A program made the position numbers and the translations under genes. Under the pieces are notes generated by a model, which ran no database searches, was not told the DNA's origin, and saw nothing but the letters and a program-made list of their open reading frames with translations. Below are positions 24,276-32,350 of a DNA stretch of 64,000 bases, one piece after another. This DNA is from an uncultured Ruminococcus sp. (GTDB lineage Bacteria; Bacillota; Clostridia; Oscillospirales; Ruminococcaceae), in assembly GCA_947627275.1 (NCBI GenBank), contig CANQVK010000016.1, positions 1 through 64,000 of the forward strand, in the 5' to 3' direction. Positions within the stretch are counted from its first letter, which is position 1; each line of letters starts with the position of its first letter.

Positions 24276-25799
24276 TTAAAGAGCCGCAAGCTTTGCAAAC
24301 TTATCCTTTAAAGCAGGATAGATCTCACGGTAAAGCTGATAATACTTTTCGTATTCGCCGACGTTTTTCTCATTTGGAGCCTGTATCTTATCGGTTTTGA
24401 CTATCTCCGCACAAGCCTCGGGAACGCTGCTGTAAAGTCCCGCACCAACTGCGGCAAGGATTCCTGCGCCGAGCGCAGGACCTTCCTTTGAAGCCGCAGT
24501 CTTAACGCTGCTGTTGAACAGATCGGCAAGCATACTTCTCCACAGCGACGATGAACCTCCGCCGCCGCACGCCATCATATCGCTTACGTTCACGCCCATT
24601 TCACGGAAAACCTCAACGCAGTCCCTGAGCGAGTAAGTAACGCCCTCCATAACAGAGCGCAGCATGTCGCGGCGTGTGTGTATCGCTGAAAGTCCAAAGA
24701 AAACTCCTCTTGCATCGGGGTCAAGGTGCGGTGTGCGTTCACCCATGAGATAAGGCAGATACAAAAGACGATTTGCTCCGACGGGAACAGCCTCCGCCTG
24801 CTTATCCATAAGATAGTATTCGTCAACGCCCATGAGCCTTGCCGCCTCTTTTTCCGTCATGCAGAAATTGTCCCTGAACCACTTCAAGGAAAGACCCGCC
24901 CCCTGAGTAACGCCCATGACGTGCCACGTATTCGGCACAGCGGCACAGCAGGTATGCACACGTCCCTGCTTATCAATGGAGATACTTGACGTATGAGCGA
25001 AAACCACGCCCGAAGTACCGATAGTTGTGAACGCCTTTCCGTCCTCCACAACGCCTGTACCGACCGCAGCAGCCGCATTATCGCCTGCACCGCCGACTAC
25101 AATAGTTCCCTCGCACAGACCAAGCTCCTCCGCCATTGCTCTTGTAAGCGTTCCTGTGACCTCGCAGGACTCGTAAACCCTGCCAAGCCAGTTTTTGTCA
25201 ATCTCAAATGCGGACAGCAGTTCATCAGACCACTTTCTGTTCGGAACGTCAAGAAGCTGCATACCCGAAGCGTCTGAAACTTCCGCAGCGTATTCATGGG
25301 TAAGCACAAATCTAAGGTAATCCTTCGGAAGAAGAATGTGAGCGATCCTGCTGTAGACTTCGGGTTCATTGTTTTTTACCCAAAGAATTTTCGCAGCCGT
25401 CCAGCCTGTGAGAGCCGGATTTGCCGTTATTTCCACAAGCTTATCCCGTCCCACAATGCGGTTCATTTCTTCGACCTCGTAAGCAGTACGCTGATCGCAC
25501 CATATAATGGATCTTCTCAGCACATTGTTATTCTTGTCAAGCAACACAAGTCCGTGCATCTGCCCTGAAATTCCGATACCCTTAACGTCCTCCTTTTTGA
25601 CGCCGCTCTGAGCCATGACCGATTTTATGGTATTTACCATAGCGTTCGCCCAATCGGAAGGCTCTTGCTCCGCATAGCCGTTTTTCGGCTGATACAGTGG
25701 ATATTCAATGGTTTTGGACGCTATAACGCTGCCCTTCTCGTCAAAAAGTACGGTTTTTGTTCCGCTTGTACCGCAGTCCACACCGATAACGTATGACAT
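24276..25799 (-). CDS. xylB: Xylulokinase
   Basis: FGGY-family sugar kinase that phosphorylates D-xylulose with ATP, feeding xylan-derived sugar to the pentose phosphate pathway. The 507-residue protein has the N-terminal phosphate motif GVDCGTSGTKTVL (6-18), the sugar-binding GISGQMHG segment characteristic of XylB, the GGAGDNAAAAVG motif with the catalytic Asp near residue 236, and the C-terminal CGGGGSS adenosine motif. GGAG stands upstream of the ATG. It stands alone without xylA or a transporter, but suits a plant-fibre degrader. The product could also be a related pentulose kinase. Confidence 0.92.
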   Translation of the reverse strand: MSYVIGVDCGTSGTKTVLFDEKGSVIASKTIEYPLYQPKNGYAEQEPSDWANAMVNTIKSVMAQSGVKKEDVKGIGISGQMHGLVLLDKNNNVLRRSIIWCDQRTAYEVEEMNRIVGRDKLVEITANPALTGWTAAKILWVKNNEPEVYSRIAHILLPKDYLRFVLTHEYAAEVSDASGMQLLDVPNRKWSDELLSAFEIDKNWLGRVYESCEVTGTLTRAMAEELGLCEGTIVVGGAGDNAAAAVGTGVVEDGKAFTTIGTSGVVFAHTSSISIDKQGRVHTCCAAVPNTWHVMGVTQGAGLSLKWFRDNFCMTEKEAARLMGVDEYYLMDKQAEAVPVGANRLLYLPYLMGERTPHLDPDARGVFFGLSAIHTRRDMLRSVMEGVTYSLRDCVEVFREMGVNVSDMMACGGGGSSSLWRSMLADLFNSSVKTAASKEGPALGAGILAAVGAGLYSSVPEACAEIVKTDKIQAPNEKNVGEYEKYYQLYREIYPALKDKFAKLAAL

Positions 25800-25865
25800 A
25801 ATTTTTTCTCCATTCGTACAATATTTTAATCCACTAATTATACTATCCGCAAAAAAATATAAAAC

Positions 25866-25974
25866 TATAGCAATCCAAGAAAAGTAGTATTTTCCCGAAT
25901 TGCTATAACGGGAAAGCCTTACAGCCCTCCCATTAGTATACCCGAAATTGCTGTTAATGATTTAACGGCAATTT
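25866..25974. repeat. Small inverted repeats between xylB and the next gene
   Basis: Two short palindromes: TATAGCAAT (25866-25874) / ATTGCTATA (25899-25907), and AAATTGCTGTTAA (25945-25957) / TTAACGGCAATTT (25962-25974) with one mismatch. The first begins CTATAGCAATCC, resembling the end CTATAGTAATCC of the element at 5485, and may be a decayed relative. The second lies downstream of the membrane protein gene and could act as a weak terminator. Confidence 0.4.
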
Positions 25975-26009
25975 TGAATATAATATCTTAATTTAACCCC
26001 GAACATAAC

Positions 26010-27236
26010 TTAAGTCAGCAGATTAACGGAAAACTTCCTCGAATCAATATCAAAGTAGTCCTCAAGTTCCGCAACATAAAAACGGAAGCAGACCTTGCCG
26101 TTGAAGGACAGAACATCGCCCTCCTCCGAAACGCCAAGCTCCGCAAGCTGTTCATCACTGAGACTTGAAAGAGGAACTTCATTATCCTTTTTCAACTCAA
26201 ACAGCGTATAGCCAAGCTCGTCAAGATGAGATTCATTGAACGCCTCTCTGCCCTTGCCGTCAAGCTCGCTGAGGTAAATACGTTCGCCCTCCATTCTGTC
26301 AATAGCTGCAAGAAATTCCGAATCAGGCTCGAGAACGTAATAGCCCTTCTCATCCTTGCCTATATCAAAGGCTGCAAGCTGAGCGTCGTCAAGAGTATCA
26401 AGCTTAAACGGGTCAACGTCCGAAGCCGTTTTGCCTACCTCCATAAGCTTATACACATTTATTTCGGAAAGCTGTAGTCTGTTGTCAATTGTAATTCCGT
26501 AGCGTTCAAGTTCGCTGTCAGTAAGCGTTATCATAATATTATCGGAGACATTATTAAGCTGCTCCGTTATCTCAGTTCTTGCCTGAGTAGTCCATTCAAG
26601 CTGGACATTCTCGCAAATAGGACGTTCCTGATAGCAGATATGCTCCATATCTTTGAGCGTAAAGGTCACAAATGGATAAGTAACGTCGGCGTAGTTCGGT
26701 TCAAGGTATATAGCCGTACTTCCTCCTGAAGTATCTTCGGTGTTGATTATTTCGTAGCGGTAGCGGCCCGATGGTGAAACGCCTTTTTCAACGACTTCTG
26801 TTTTGGCGTGAGTAACGAAAAACGAAGTGAACAGGAAATATCCCAGCGCACCGAAAATGTACATAAGCAGGATTATCGTACCGAACAAGGTCTTTTTGCC
26901 CTCTCCTGCGCCAGACAGAAGAAGTATGATAATACCTGTGGCAACTATCGGTATCAGCAGGGCTTTTTCATCGAAATACAGCAGGACTACCGGCAGCATA
27001 GCCGTCAGTATAACAAAGCTTGAGATCTTTGTAACGAGCTGATTGCGCGTATACAGCATAAGGATCAGCGCAATGACCGATAGCGCCGAAACTATCATAC
27101 ATACAGAAGCCCTTGATTCAATGTGAATATCGTAAAAAATCGAGTAGTAACACAAAAAACACACCGCTACGGTATAAAATGCGGCGATGAGCGATACAAG
27201 TCGTTTCGTCCATACATTTGAGAAAAAAGCTTTCAT
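26010..27236 (-). CDS. Unknown membrane protein with repeated cytoplasm- or surface-facing motifs
   Basis: A 408-residue protein I do not recognise. The N-terminal third has about five membrane helices (between residues 12 and 150). The soluble remainder carries a repeated motif of the form L-S/T-D-x-E/Q-L-x-x-x-G: LTDSELERYGI (about 238), LDDAQLAAFDI (about 282), HLDELGY (about 337) and LSDEQLAELGV (about 361). The start at 27236 has GGAGG seven bases upstream; a longer frame to 27257 lacks this. It has its own promoter and is divergent from a VanZ-like gene. Confidence 0.7.
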   Translation of the reverse strand: MKAFFSNVWTKRLVSLIAAFYTVAVCFLCYYSIFYDIHIESRASVCMIVSALSVIALILMLYTRNQLVTKISSFVILTAMLPVVLLYFDEKALLIPIVATGIIILLLSGAGEGKKTLFGTIILLMYIFGALGYFLFTSFFVTHAKTEVVEKGVSPSGRYRYEIINTEDTSGGSTAIYLEPNYADVTYPFVTFTLKDMEHICYQERPICENVQLEWTTQARTEITEQLNNVSDNIMITLTDSELERYGITIDNRLQLSEINVYKLMEVGKTASDVDPFKLDTLDDAQLAAFDIGKDEKGYYVLEPDSEFLAAIDRMEGERIYLSELDGKGREAFNESHLDELGYTLFELKKDNEVPLSSLSDEQLAELGVSEEGDVLSFNGKVCFRFYVAELEDYFDIDSRKFSVNLLT

Positions 27237-27349
27237 TTGAACCTCCGATAATGTCATATCTATATTTAGTCTGCTTTACAGCGTTCGTAAAATTAAACAC
27301 CTTAATATTGCCATAGGGCAGAGCTTTACTTTTACTCACATATAAATAT

Positions 27350-27378
27350 ATTATATCATTTTTGAAGTGAAGTTACAA
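27350..27378 (-). promoter_or_regulatory. Promoter of the unknown membrane protein gene
   Basis: Minus strand TTGTAA (27378-27373), 17-base spacer, TATAAT (27355-27350); the start codon is about 115 bases downstream. Confidence 0.55.
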
Positions 27379-27426
27379 GTCATTTTTGCAATTAATTATT
27401 ACTAATTGGTTACAATTTCCAAACAC

Positions 27427-27455
27427 TTTACAACTCTTACAAAATATGATATAAT
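27427..27455 (+). promoter_or_regulatory. Promoter of the VanZ-like gene
   Basis: TTTACA (27427-27432), 17-base spacer, TATAAT (27450-27455), about 30 bases before the start codon. Confidence 0.7.
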
Positions 27456-27485
27456 AAATGTATACTAAATAGGAGATTTTCAACA

Positions 27486-27977
27486 ATGCGCAATATATCA
27501 ATTTCAAAGTCAAGAATAATATTTGCTCTGCTTACTGCCGCAGTTATGGTCTGCATTTTCCTCTTTTCCTGCGAAAATGCGGAGGAATCTTCGGATACGA
27601 GCGGATTTTTCGTCAATATTATCACGGATATATTTTCAAAAAAGTTCAACAGCATGTCCCCGGCTGAACGATCGGAATTTCTGGATAATATCAGCCACAT
27701 CGTCCGAAAGACAGCCCATTTCACCATATATGCCGCTTTAGGAACGTTTGCTTCTCTTACGGCAGGTCGGCGGCGTATCATCAGTCTGCGCTCTTTGGGA
27801 GTTCTTGGGTTCTGTTTCTTTTACGCCTGCACCGATGAGCTTCATCAATATTTCGTACCCGAACGAGCCTGCATGTTCTCGGACGTTATTCTCGATACCT
27901 GCGGCGGACTTGCCGGAATGCTGTTCTCTTTCGTATTTTTGAGAAATTCAAAAAAATCAAGACCTGTTTACTCATAA
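27486..27977 (+). CDS. VanZ-like family membrane protein
   Basis: A 163-residue membrane protein of the VanZ-like family. It has an N-terminal helix (10-28) ending in FSCENAEESSDTS, a conserved loop with VRKTAHFTIYAALGTF (about 76-91), and the family motif YACTDELHQYFVPER (about 117-131) followed by DVILDTCGGLAGM. These acidic and His residues are the hallmark of the family. VanZ itself gives low-level teicoplanin resistance, but most chromosomal members have no known role, so resistance should not be assumed. AGGAG stands nine bases before the ATG. Confidence 0.88.
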   Translation: MRNISISKSRIIFALLTAAVMVCIFLFSCENAEESSDTSGFFVNIITDIFSKKFNSMSPAERSEFLDNISHIVRKTAHFTIYAALGTFASLTAGRRRIISLRSLGVLGFCFFYACTDELHQYFVPERACMFSDVILDTCGGLAGMLFSFVFLRNSKKSRPVYS

Positions 27978-28040
27978 ACTTAAGCAGGGGGACGATTTAC
28001 ACGAAAGAGACAAAATCCCCTAAGTCCACGAACTGTATAA
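27976..28040. mobile_element. Degenerate hairpin-type MITE remnant (copy E)
   Basis: Begins AAACTTAAGCAGGGGGAC (27976-27993), the family end plus first stem strand, directly at the VanZ-like stop codon. The right half (TCCCCTAAGTCCACGAACTG) resembles a reversed end. Internal hairpins are lost. Confidence 0.45.
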
Positions 28041-28137
28041 CTTTAAAATCTATAATTTTTTTGGAGCTGTGAAAAATTCTGATGTAACATAATCCTCATT
28101 TGCGAATATAATATGGTATGCAAAGGAGGGATTACAT

Positions 28138-28224
28138 ATGAAGATCATTGTAATCAAAAGTCCAAAACTACTCTCAGGACTGCTCAGAGCGATATTCAAG
28201 ATCAAAAAAGAGGACGAAGTATGA
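28138..28224 (+). CDS. spoVM: Stage V sporulation protein M
   Basis: A 28-residue peptide, MKIIVIKSPKLLSGLLRAIF followed by KIKKEDEV. It lines up with the 26-residue Bacillus SpoVM: MK at the start, I6, K7, P9, the Gly near position 14, and R17-A18 are shared, and the whole is an amphipathic helix. SpoVM marks the convex forespore surface and recruits SpoIVA for coat assembly. AAAGGAGGG stands seven bases before the ATG and a terminator follows. It is short enough to be missed by ORF callers. A TATAAT at 28107-28112 could be its -10 box, but I could not fit a clear SigE promoter. Confidence 0.85.
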   Translation: MKIIVIKSPKLLSGLLRAIFKIKKEDEV

Positions 28225-28246
28225 TCTTTATCCAAAGCTAAGAAAG

Positions 28247-28280
28247 CGGACTAAGCGTAACAGCTTAGTCCGTTTTCTTA
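28247..28280. terminator. Terminator between spoVM and thiN (convergent)
   Basis: Stem CGGACTAAGC (28247-28256) / GCTTAGTCCG (28263-28272), followed by TTTTCTTATTTT on the plus strand and CTTTCTT on the minus strand. Confidence 0.8.
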
Positions 28281-28285
28281 TTTTA

Positions 28286-28915
28286 TTATTTTCTTGACCT
28301 TATTACAAGCGCAAGTCCCGAATCAATGCGCAAAAACGCCGATTCAGCGGTTATTTCGTTGCTTACGCCTATTGGATAGCCTATGGTCATCGGGTATGCC
28401 TCCAAAGGATATTTTACTCCGCTGTAACGTCCTATCAAAGTTGTTTCCGTAAGCGCGAACAGAGAAAAATACCAGCCCTCACGCTTTGAAAAAATATGCT
28501 CTCCCTCTCCGCACACCGTTAATTCGTTATCGGGGTCGCAGACAGTCATATTGCATCCATGTTCATAAGCGTAGACAAGCGCCTGTATATTTGCAAAGGA
28601 ATGGTCGAATCTTGCCCCAAGACCGCCGTAGAGCCGTACCTCCCCGAATCCTCGCTTTATCGCCTCTTTTAAGGCTACCAGCGTATCGGTATCGTCCTTT
28701 TCTGGGACGCATCTTATCGTCTCTATACCCTCGGGAAGCGTTTCGGAATAGGAATCGAAGTCCCCAACAATAAGATCGGGCTTTAGTCCCAGTTTTTCGG
28801 CGATTTTCAAACCGCTGTCGGCACATATGACAAAATCGCCGCCGATCGTTTTTTCGGGTTCAATAAAGCTCAGACCCGATACAGGTCCGCCTGCAAAAAT
28901 CACACATTTCCTCAT
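28286..28915 (-). CDS. thiN: Thiamine pyrophosphokinase
   Basis: Transfers pyrophosphate from ATP to thiamine to form the cofactor TPP. The product of about 209 residues has the family motifs CADSG, PDLIVGDFDSYS, PEKDDTDTLVAL and GGLGARFDHSFANI, in the usual order, and a C-terminal beta-sandwich. The ATG at 28915 overlaps the rsgA stop codon (ATGA); a GTG at 28927 is a possible alternative, but the ribosome binding site lies too near it. It is the last gene of the operon starting at yicC. The usual rpe gene between rsgA and thiN is absent. Confidence 0.93.
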   Translation of the reverse strand: MRKCVIFAGGPVSGLSFIEPEKTIGGDFVICADSGLKIAEKLGLKPDLIVGDFDSYSETLPEGIETIRCVPEKDDTDTLVALKEAIKRGFGEVRLYGGLGARFDHSFANIQALVYAYEHGCNMTVCDPDNELTVCGEGEHIFSKREGWYFSLFALTETTLIGRYSGVKYPLEAYPMTIGYPIGVSNEITAESAFLRIDSGLALVIRSRK

Positions 28916-29805
28916 TTCAGTTCCCACTCCTTAAGCTGCTTTGCCTCCTCGTACATGGCGCAATAGCTTTCATGGCGTATCTTCGGAATTTTTCCCACTC
29001 TCACAGCTTCAAGCACAGCGCAGCCCTTTTCGCAGGTATGAGAGCAATCCCTGAAACGGCAGTTCTCCGCAAGTCCCTCAAACTCCCGAAAACAAGACGA
29101 CAACTCCTCTTTACGGATTATATCGTAACGTGCGGTTTCAAATGTGGAAAATCCCGGAGTATCGGCGATATAACCGCCGTCCTCCAGCTTGTACAGCTCG
29201 GCGTGACGGGTAGTATGCCTTCCCCTGCCCAGCTTTTGGCTTATTTCTCCTGTAGGTATATTCAGCTTCGGGTCAACGGCGTTCAGCAGGGTAGACTTTC
29301 CGGCTCCTGAATTTCCTGTAAATGCGCTTATTCTGCCTTTCAGAAGCTCGCGGACGGAATCGACCGTTCTGCTGTCCGAGTAATCTACAGTTATTACTCT
29401 GATACCGATTTTTTCATAGACCTCCCTAAGCTCAGAGCAATCCCCGAGATCGGTCTTTGTTATCACAACAACAGGCTCTATCCCCTTGTACTCGGCTATC
29501 GCTATGAACTTATCCAGTATCAGATAATTCGGATTCGGACTTACTGTCGAAACCACAAAGATCAACTGGTCAAGGTTTGCAAGAGGAGGTCTTATAAGGA
29601 AATTTTTCCGTTCTTCAATCTCCGAGATAACGCCTCCGCTGACGGTAACTCTGTCCCCTGCGGCAGGACTGATACCTCTGCTGCGGAATATGCCCCTTGC
29701 CTTGCACTCAAATATGCCGTCAGGGGACTCTACGGTATAGAGTCCCCCTAAGCATTTTAATATTATTCCGCTGACATTAGTTGTGTTTACCACCACCACT
29801 GCCAT
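28912..29805 (-). CDS. rsgA: Ribosome small-subunit GTPase A
   Basis: Circularly permuted GTPase that checks late 30S maturation. The 297-residue protein has an N-terminal OB fold, then the permuted G motifs: G4 TKTD first, then G1 GNSGAGKST (about 161-169), then G3 DTPGFS. The C-terminal zinc-binding region reads ENCRFRDCSHTCEKGC. The gene starts inside the 3' end of prkC (19-base overlap, different frame) with AGGT upstream, and overlaps thiN by four bases. Its pairing with prkC and stp is conserved in Firmicutes, where RsgA is a kinase substrate. Confidence 0.94.
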   Translation of the reverse strand: MAVVVVNTTNVSGIILKCLGGLYTVESPDGIFECKARGIFRSRGISPAAGDRVTVSGGVISEIEERKNFLIRPPLANLDQLIFVVSTVSPNPNYLILDKFIAIAEYKGIEPVVVITKTDLGDCSELREVYEKIGIRVITVDYSDSRTVDSVRELLKGRISAFTGNSGAGKSTLLNAVDPKLNIPTGEISQKLGRGRHTTRHAELYKLEDGGYIADTPGFSTFETARYDIIRKEELSSCFREFEGLAENCRFRDCSHTCEKGCAVLEAVRVGKIPKIRHESYCAMYEEAKQLKEWELK

Positions 29806-32111
29806 GATGTTATACCTGTTGTTTCATCGTATACCCAATCGCCGTTTACGCCCGGTGAATAATATACGAATTGATCGTTTACCCACTCTCCGTTTACGCC
29901 CGGTTCGGGAGTCGGCTGTGGATTCGGGTCAACATAAGGCGGATCTGTGGGTACAGGAGGCTCTACATAAGGAGGATCCGTAGGCTCCGGCGGAGCTTCT
30001 GTCTCAGGCTCGGGGAAGCCTCCGACATTCTCAAATGCGGCATAAGCGTCTCCGCCCGACATACATACTGACGTACCCTCAGCAAAGTTGAAGCTGTACG
30101 TTCCTATCTGCGCCCTTGAATTATTGCTCAGGTTTGTAAGTGCAACCGTTACATTTACATTTTCACCCGAACCGAGGATCTTCTGAGAGATCGAAGCATG
30201 CTCGGGACAATAGAAAGTGCCTGATTCCTGCGTGTCAATAGTTCCGTCCTCTTTCTGTACCATAAATGCGATAACAAAACGTCCGAATGCTTCCGCCGGG
30301 AAGTCAAGATTAAATTCTACCTCGCCGTCAGGCTTCTTTCCGTTACTGAAGAAAAGCGTGATCTCAGTACCCTTTTCAACCTTTTCGCCCTCCTCGATGG
30401 ACTGTCTTACGACCTGTCCCTCAGGCTCATATGAAGCCTCGTCTTTGGTCTTGACCTTAAATCCCTTGTATTCGGCAAGCGCCGCCGCTTCGTCAATAGA
30501 CTTGCCGACCCAGTTATCAGCCTTTATCTGTCCTGCGTCCTCACCGATACTTACGTAAAGAATGATAGTCGTACCCTTGTGAGCCATTTCACCTGCGGGA
30601 GGTTCGGTCTTTATAACATTGCCTTTCTTTACATCGGCGCTGGAAGAATTTCTTATCTCGCTTTCAAAACCCAACTGATCCAGCATATCCCTTGCAAGTT
30701 CGGCGTTTTTGTCCGTAACATCGGGAACTTCCTCAGTCTCCATGCCCTTGCTTATCTTTACTTTAAGGGTATCGCCCTTCTTAAATTCGCTGCCCGGTTC
30801 AATATCCTGCTCGATGATTATGCCGGGCTCAGCTTCATTGAACTCTTGTCCGTCCTCCTGGAACAGGATATTATTGCCGTACGTGCTTACCGCATCGTTG
30901 AAGTCCATTCCTACAACATCGGGCATTTTCCAGTCGTTCTTCTGAGTGGAGTCCTTGAGCATATCAGTAAACAACAGAGAAATAATTATAACTCCGACTA
31001 TAATTACAACAACCACTACTGCTGTAAGTACGGGAACTACAAGTGAGGAACGTTCTTCCTCCTCGTCCTCATCGTCGTCGTCATCGTCGTCGTAGTAATC
31101 GTCTACCGTTCCGTAGGGCTGATTACGCTGAGGCGCTCTTGCGCCTGCGGCAGCGGCTGCATAAGCATGCTGACCTGTGGGAACGGGTTCGTCTGCCGGA
31201 GGAAGTTCGATACTGCCCGAATAGTACTGCGTATCCTCGCCGTCATCTACGCCCTCCTCACGGTAGTAGCCGAAGGTCATTGTCGGGTCAGCCTTAAATC
31301 TTTCAATATCAGCGATCATTTCGCCCGTAGTGCGGTATCTGTCCTCGGGCGCTTTCTCCATAGCTTTGAGGACTATCTCCTCAAGACCGTCGGGAATATC
31401 AGGGTTGACGGCTCTCGGACGCTCGGGAATATCGTGCATGTGCATTACGGCGATCGCAACGGGATTATCGCTGTCAAAGGGCTTTCTTCCCGACAGCATC
31501 TCGTACATCATAGCGCCTACGGAATAAATATCGCTCTTGGCATCGGTAACAGCGCCGCTTGCCTGCTCGGGACTGATGTAGTGTACGCTGCCGATAGCCT
31601 GATCTGTAGCCGTCTTGCCCTCCTCGCGGGCGAATTTGGCAATGCCGAAGTCCATGACCTTGATCGTACCGTCGCTGAACATCATGATATTCTGAGGCTT
31701 TATGTCTCTGTGTACGATACCCTTATCGTGAGCATGCTGAAGCGCTCTCAGTATCTGGATAACGAAATGGACCGTATCCTTCCATGTAAGGACTTTCTCC
31801 TCCTCGATATACTCTTTGAGCGTAATGCCGTCAATATACTCCATGACGATATACTGGAGCTTATCGGAAAAGCCCACATCATATATCTTGACAATATTAG
31901 GGTGAGAGAGAACTGCTATTGCCTTAGATTCATTGCGGAAACGGCGGAGGAACTCTTCGTTTTCCGCATACTCCTTTTTAAGGATCTTAATGGCTACAGG
32001 CTTATTGTCGATAACATCAACGCCCTTATAAACCTCAGCCATTCCGCCGACGCCGATTAACTCTGTGATCTCATATCTGCCGTCGAGCTTTTTGCCAATG
32101 TACTTATCCAT
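29787..32111 (-). CDS. prkC: PASTA-domain Ser/Thr protein kinase
   Basis: Membrane Ser/Thr kinase that senses cell-wall fragments. The 774-residue product has a kinase domain (about 10-270: GVGGMAEVYKG, catalytic HRDIKPQN, DFG, SPEQ), an acidic juxtamembrane stretch (DDYYDDDDDDDEDEEEE), one helix (about 356-382), three PASTA domains (about 390-600), then an extra beta-type domain, a Pro-rich linker and an odd C-terminus. That tail has two PGVNG-E/D-WV units and ends SWQWWW, an aromatic end I have not seen as standard in PrkC. The start at 32111 matches the family N-terminus MDKYIGKKLDGRYEI. Its 3' end overlaps rsgA. Confidence 0.93.
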   Translation of the reverse strand: MDKYIGKKLDGRYEITELIGVGGMAEVYKGVDVIDNKPVAIKILKKEYAENEEFLRRFRNESKAIAVLSHPNIVKIYDVGFSDKLQYIVMEYIDGITLKEYIEEEKVLTWKDTVHFVIQILRALQHAHDKGIVHRDIKPQNIMMFSDGTIKVMDFGIAKFAREEGKTATDQAIGSVHYISPEQASGAVTDAKSDIYSVGAMMYEMLSGRKPFDSDNPVAIAVMHMHDIPERPRAVNPDIPDGLEEIVLKAMEKAPEDRYRTTGEMIADIERFKADPTMTFGYYREEGVDDGEDTQYYSGSIELPPADEPVPTGQHAYAAAAAGARAPQRNQPYGTVDDYYDDDDDDDEDEEEERSSLVVPVLTAVVVVVIIVGVIIISLLFTDMLKDSTQKNDWKMPDVVGMDFNDAVSTYGNNILFQEDGQEFNEAEPGIIIEQDIEPGSEFKKGDTLKVKISKGMETEEVPDVTDKNAELARDMLDQLGFESEIRNSSSADVKKGNVIKTEPPAGEMAHKGTTIILYVSIGEDAGQIKADNWVGKSIDEAAALAEYKGFKVKTKDEASYEPEGQVVRQSIEEGEKVEKGTEITLFFSNGKKPDGEVEFNLDFPAEAFGRFVIAFMVQKEDGTIDTQESGTFYCPEHASISQKILGSGENVNVTVALTNLSNNSRAQIGTYSFNFAEGTSVCMSGGDAYAAFENVGGFPEPETEAPPEPTDPPYVEPPVPTDPPYVDPNPQPTPEPGVNGEWVNDQFVYYSPGVNGDWVYDETTGITSWQWWW

Positions 32112-32166
32112 TGCCTTACCCTTCCTTTTCTGATCTGCCGATCGCACTCGGCAAACCGGATTATAT

Positions 32167-32328
32167 TAGACCTACTCGGGAACTTGGAAGCACTGTCTGA
32201 CTTGTTTTTTTGTTCTCGGCTTTGCCGGATTTCCTTGCAATACATACAGTATTCCTGCGGAAATCTGACTTTACCGAGCACAAAAAATCCTGCGCCATAC
32301 AGCAATTCCCAGTTTCCGAGGAGGTCTA
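32167..32328. mobile_element. MITE-like element inserted between stp and prkC
   Basis: Imperfect terminal repeats of about 20 bp: TAGACCTACTCGGGAACTTG (32167 on) and, reversed from 32328, TAGACCTCCTCGGAAACTGG. The interior is also partly palindromic, with TGTTCTCGG near one side and CCGAGCACA on the other. No ORF of its own. The phosphatase and kinase genes are usually adjacent, so the 239-base gap is explained by this insertion. Solo ends of the same sequence lie at 5468 and 61972. Confidence 0.65.
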
Positions 32329-32350
32329 TTGAAAATAAATTAAACAAAAA

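Noticed and set aside
28081-28137. SigE promoter for spoVM
   Set aside because: Candidate boxes ATAAT and AATATAAT are only 11 bases apart, too short for SigE; a SigA-like reading is equally weak.
32057-32347. 96-codon minus-strand ORF between stp and prkC
   Set aside because: Runs through the MITE and into prkC in another frame; no start signal.
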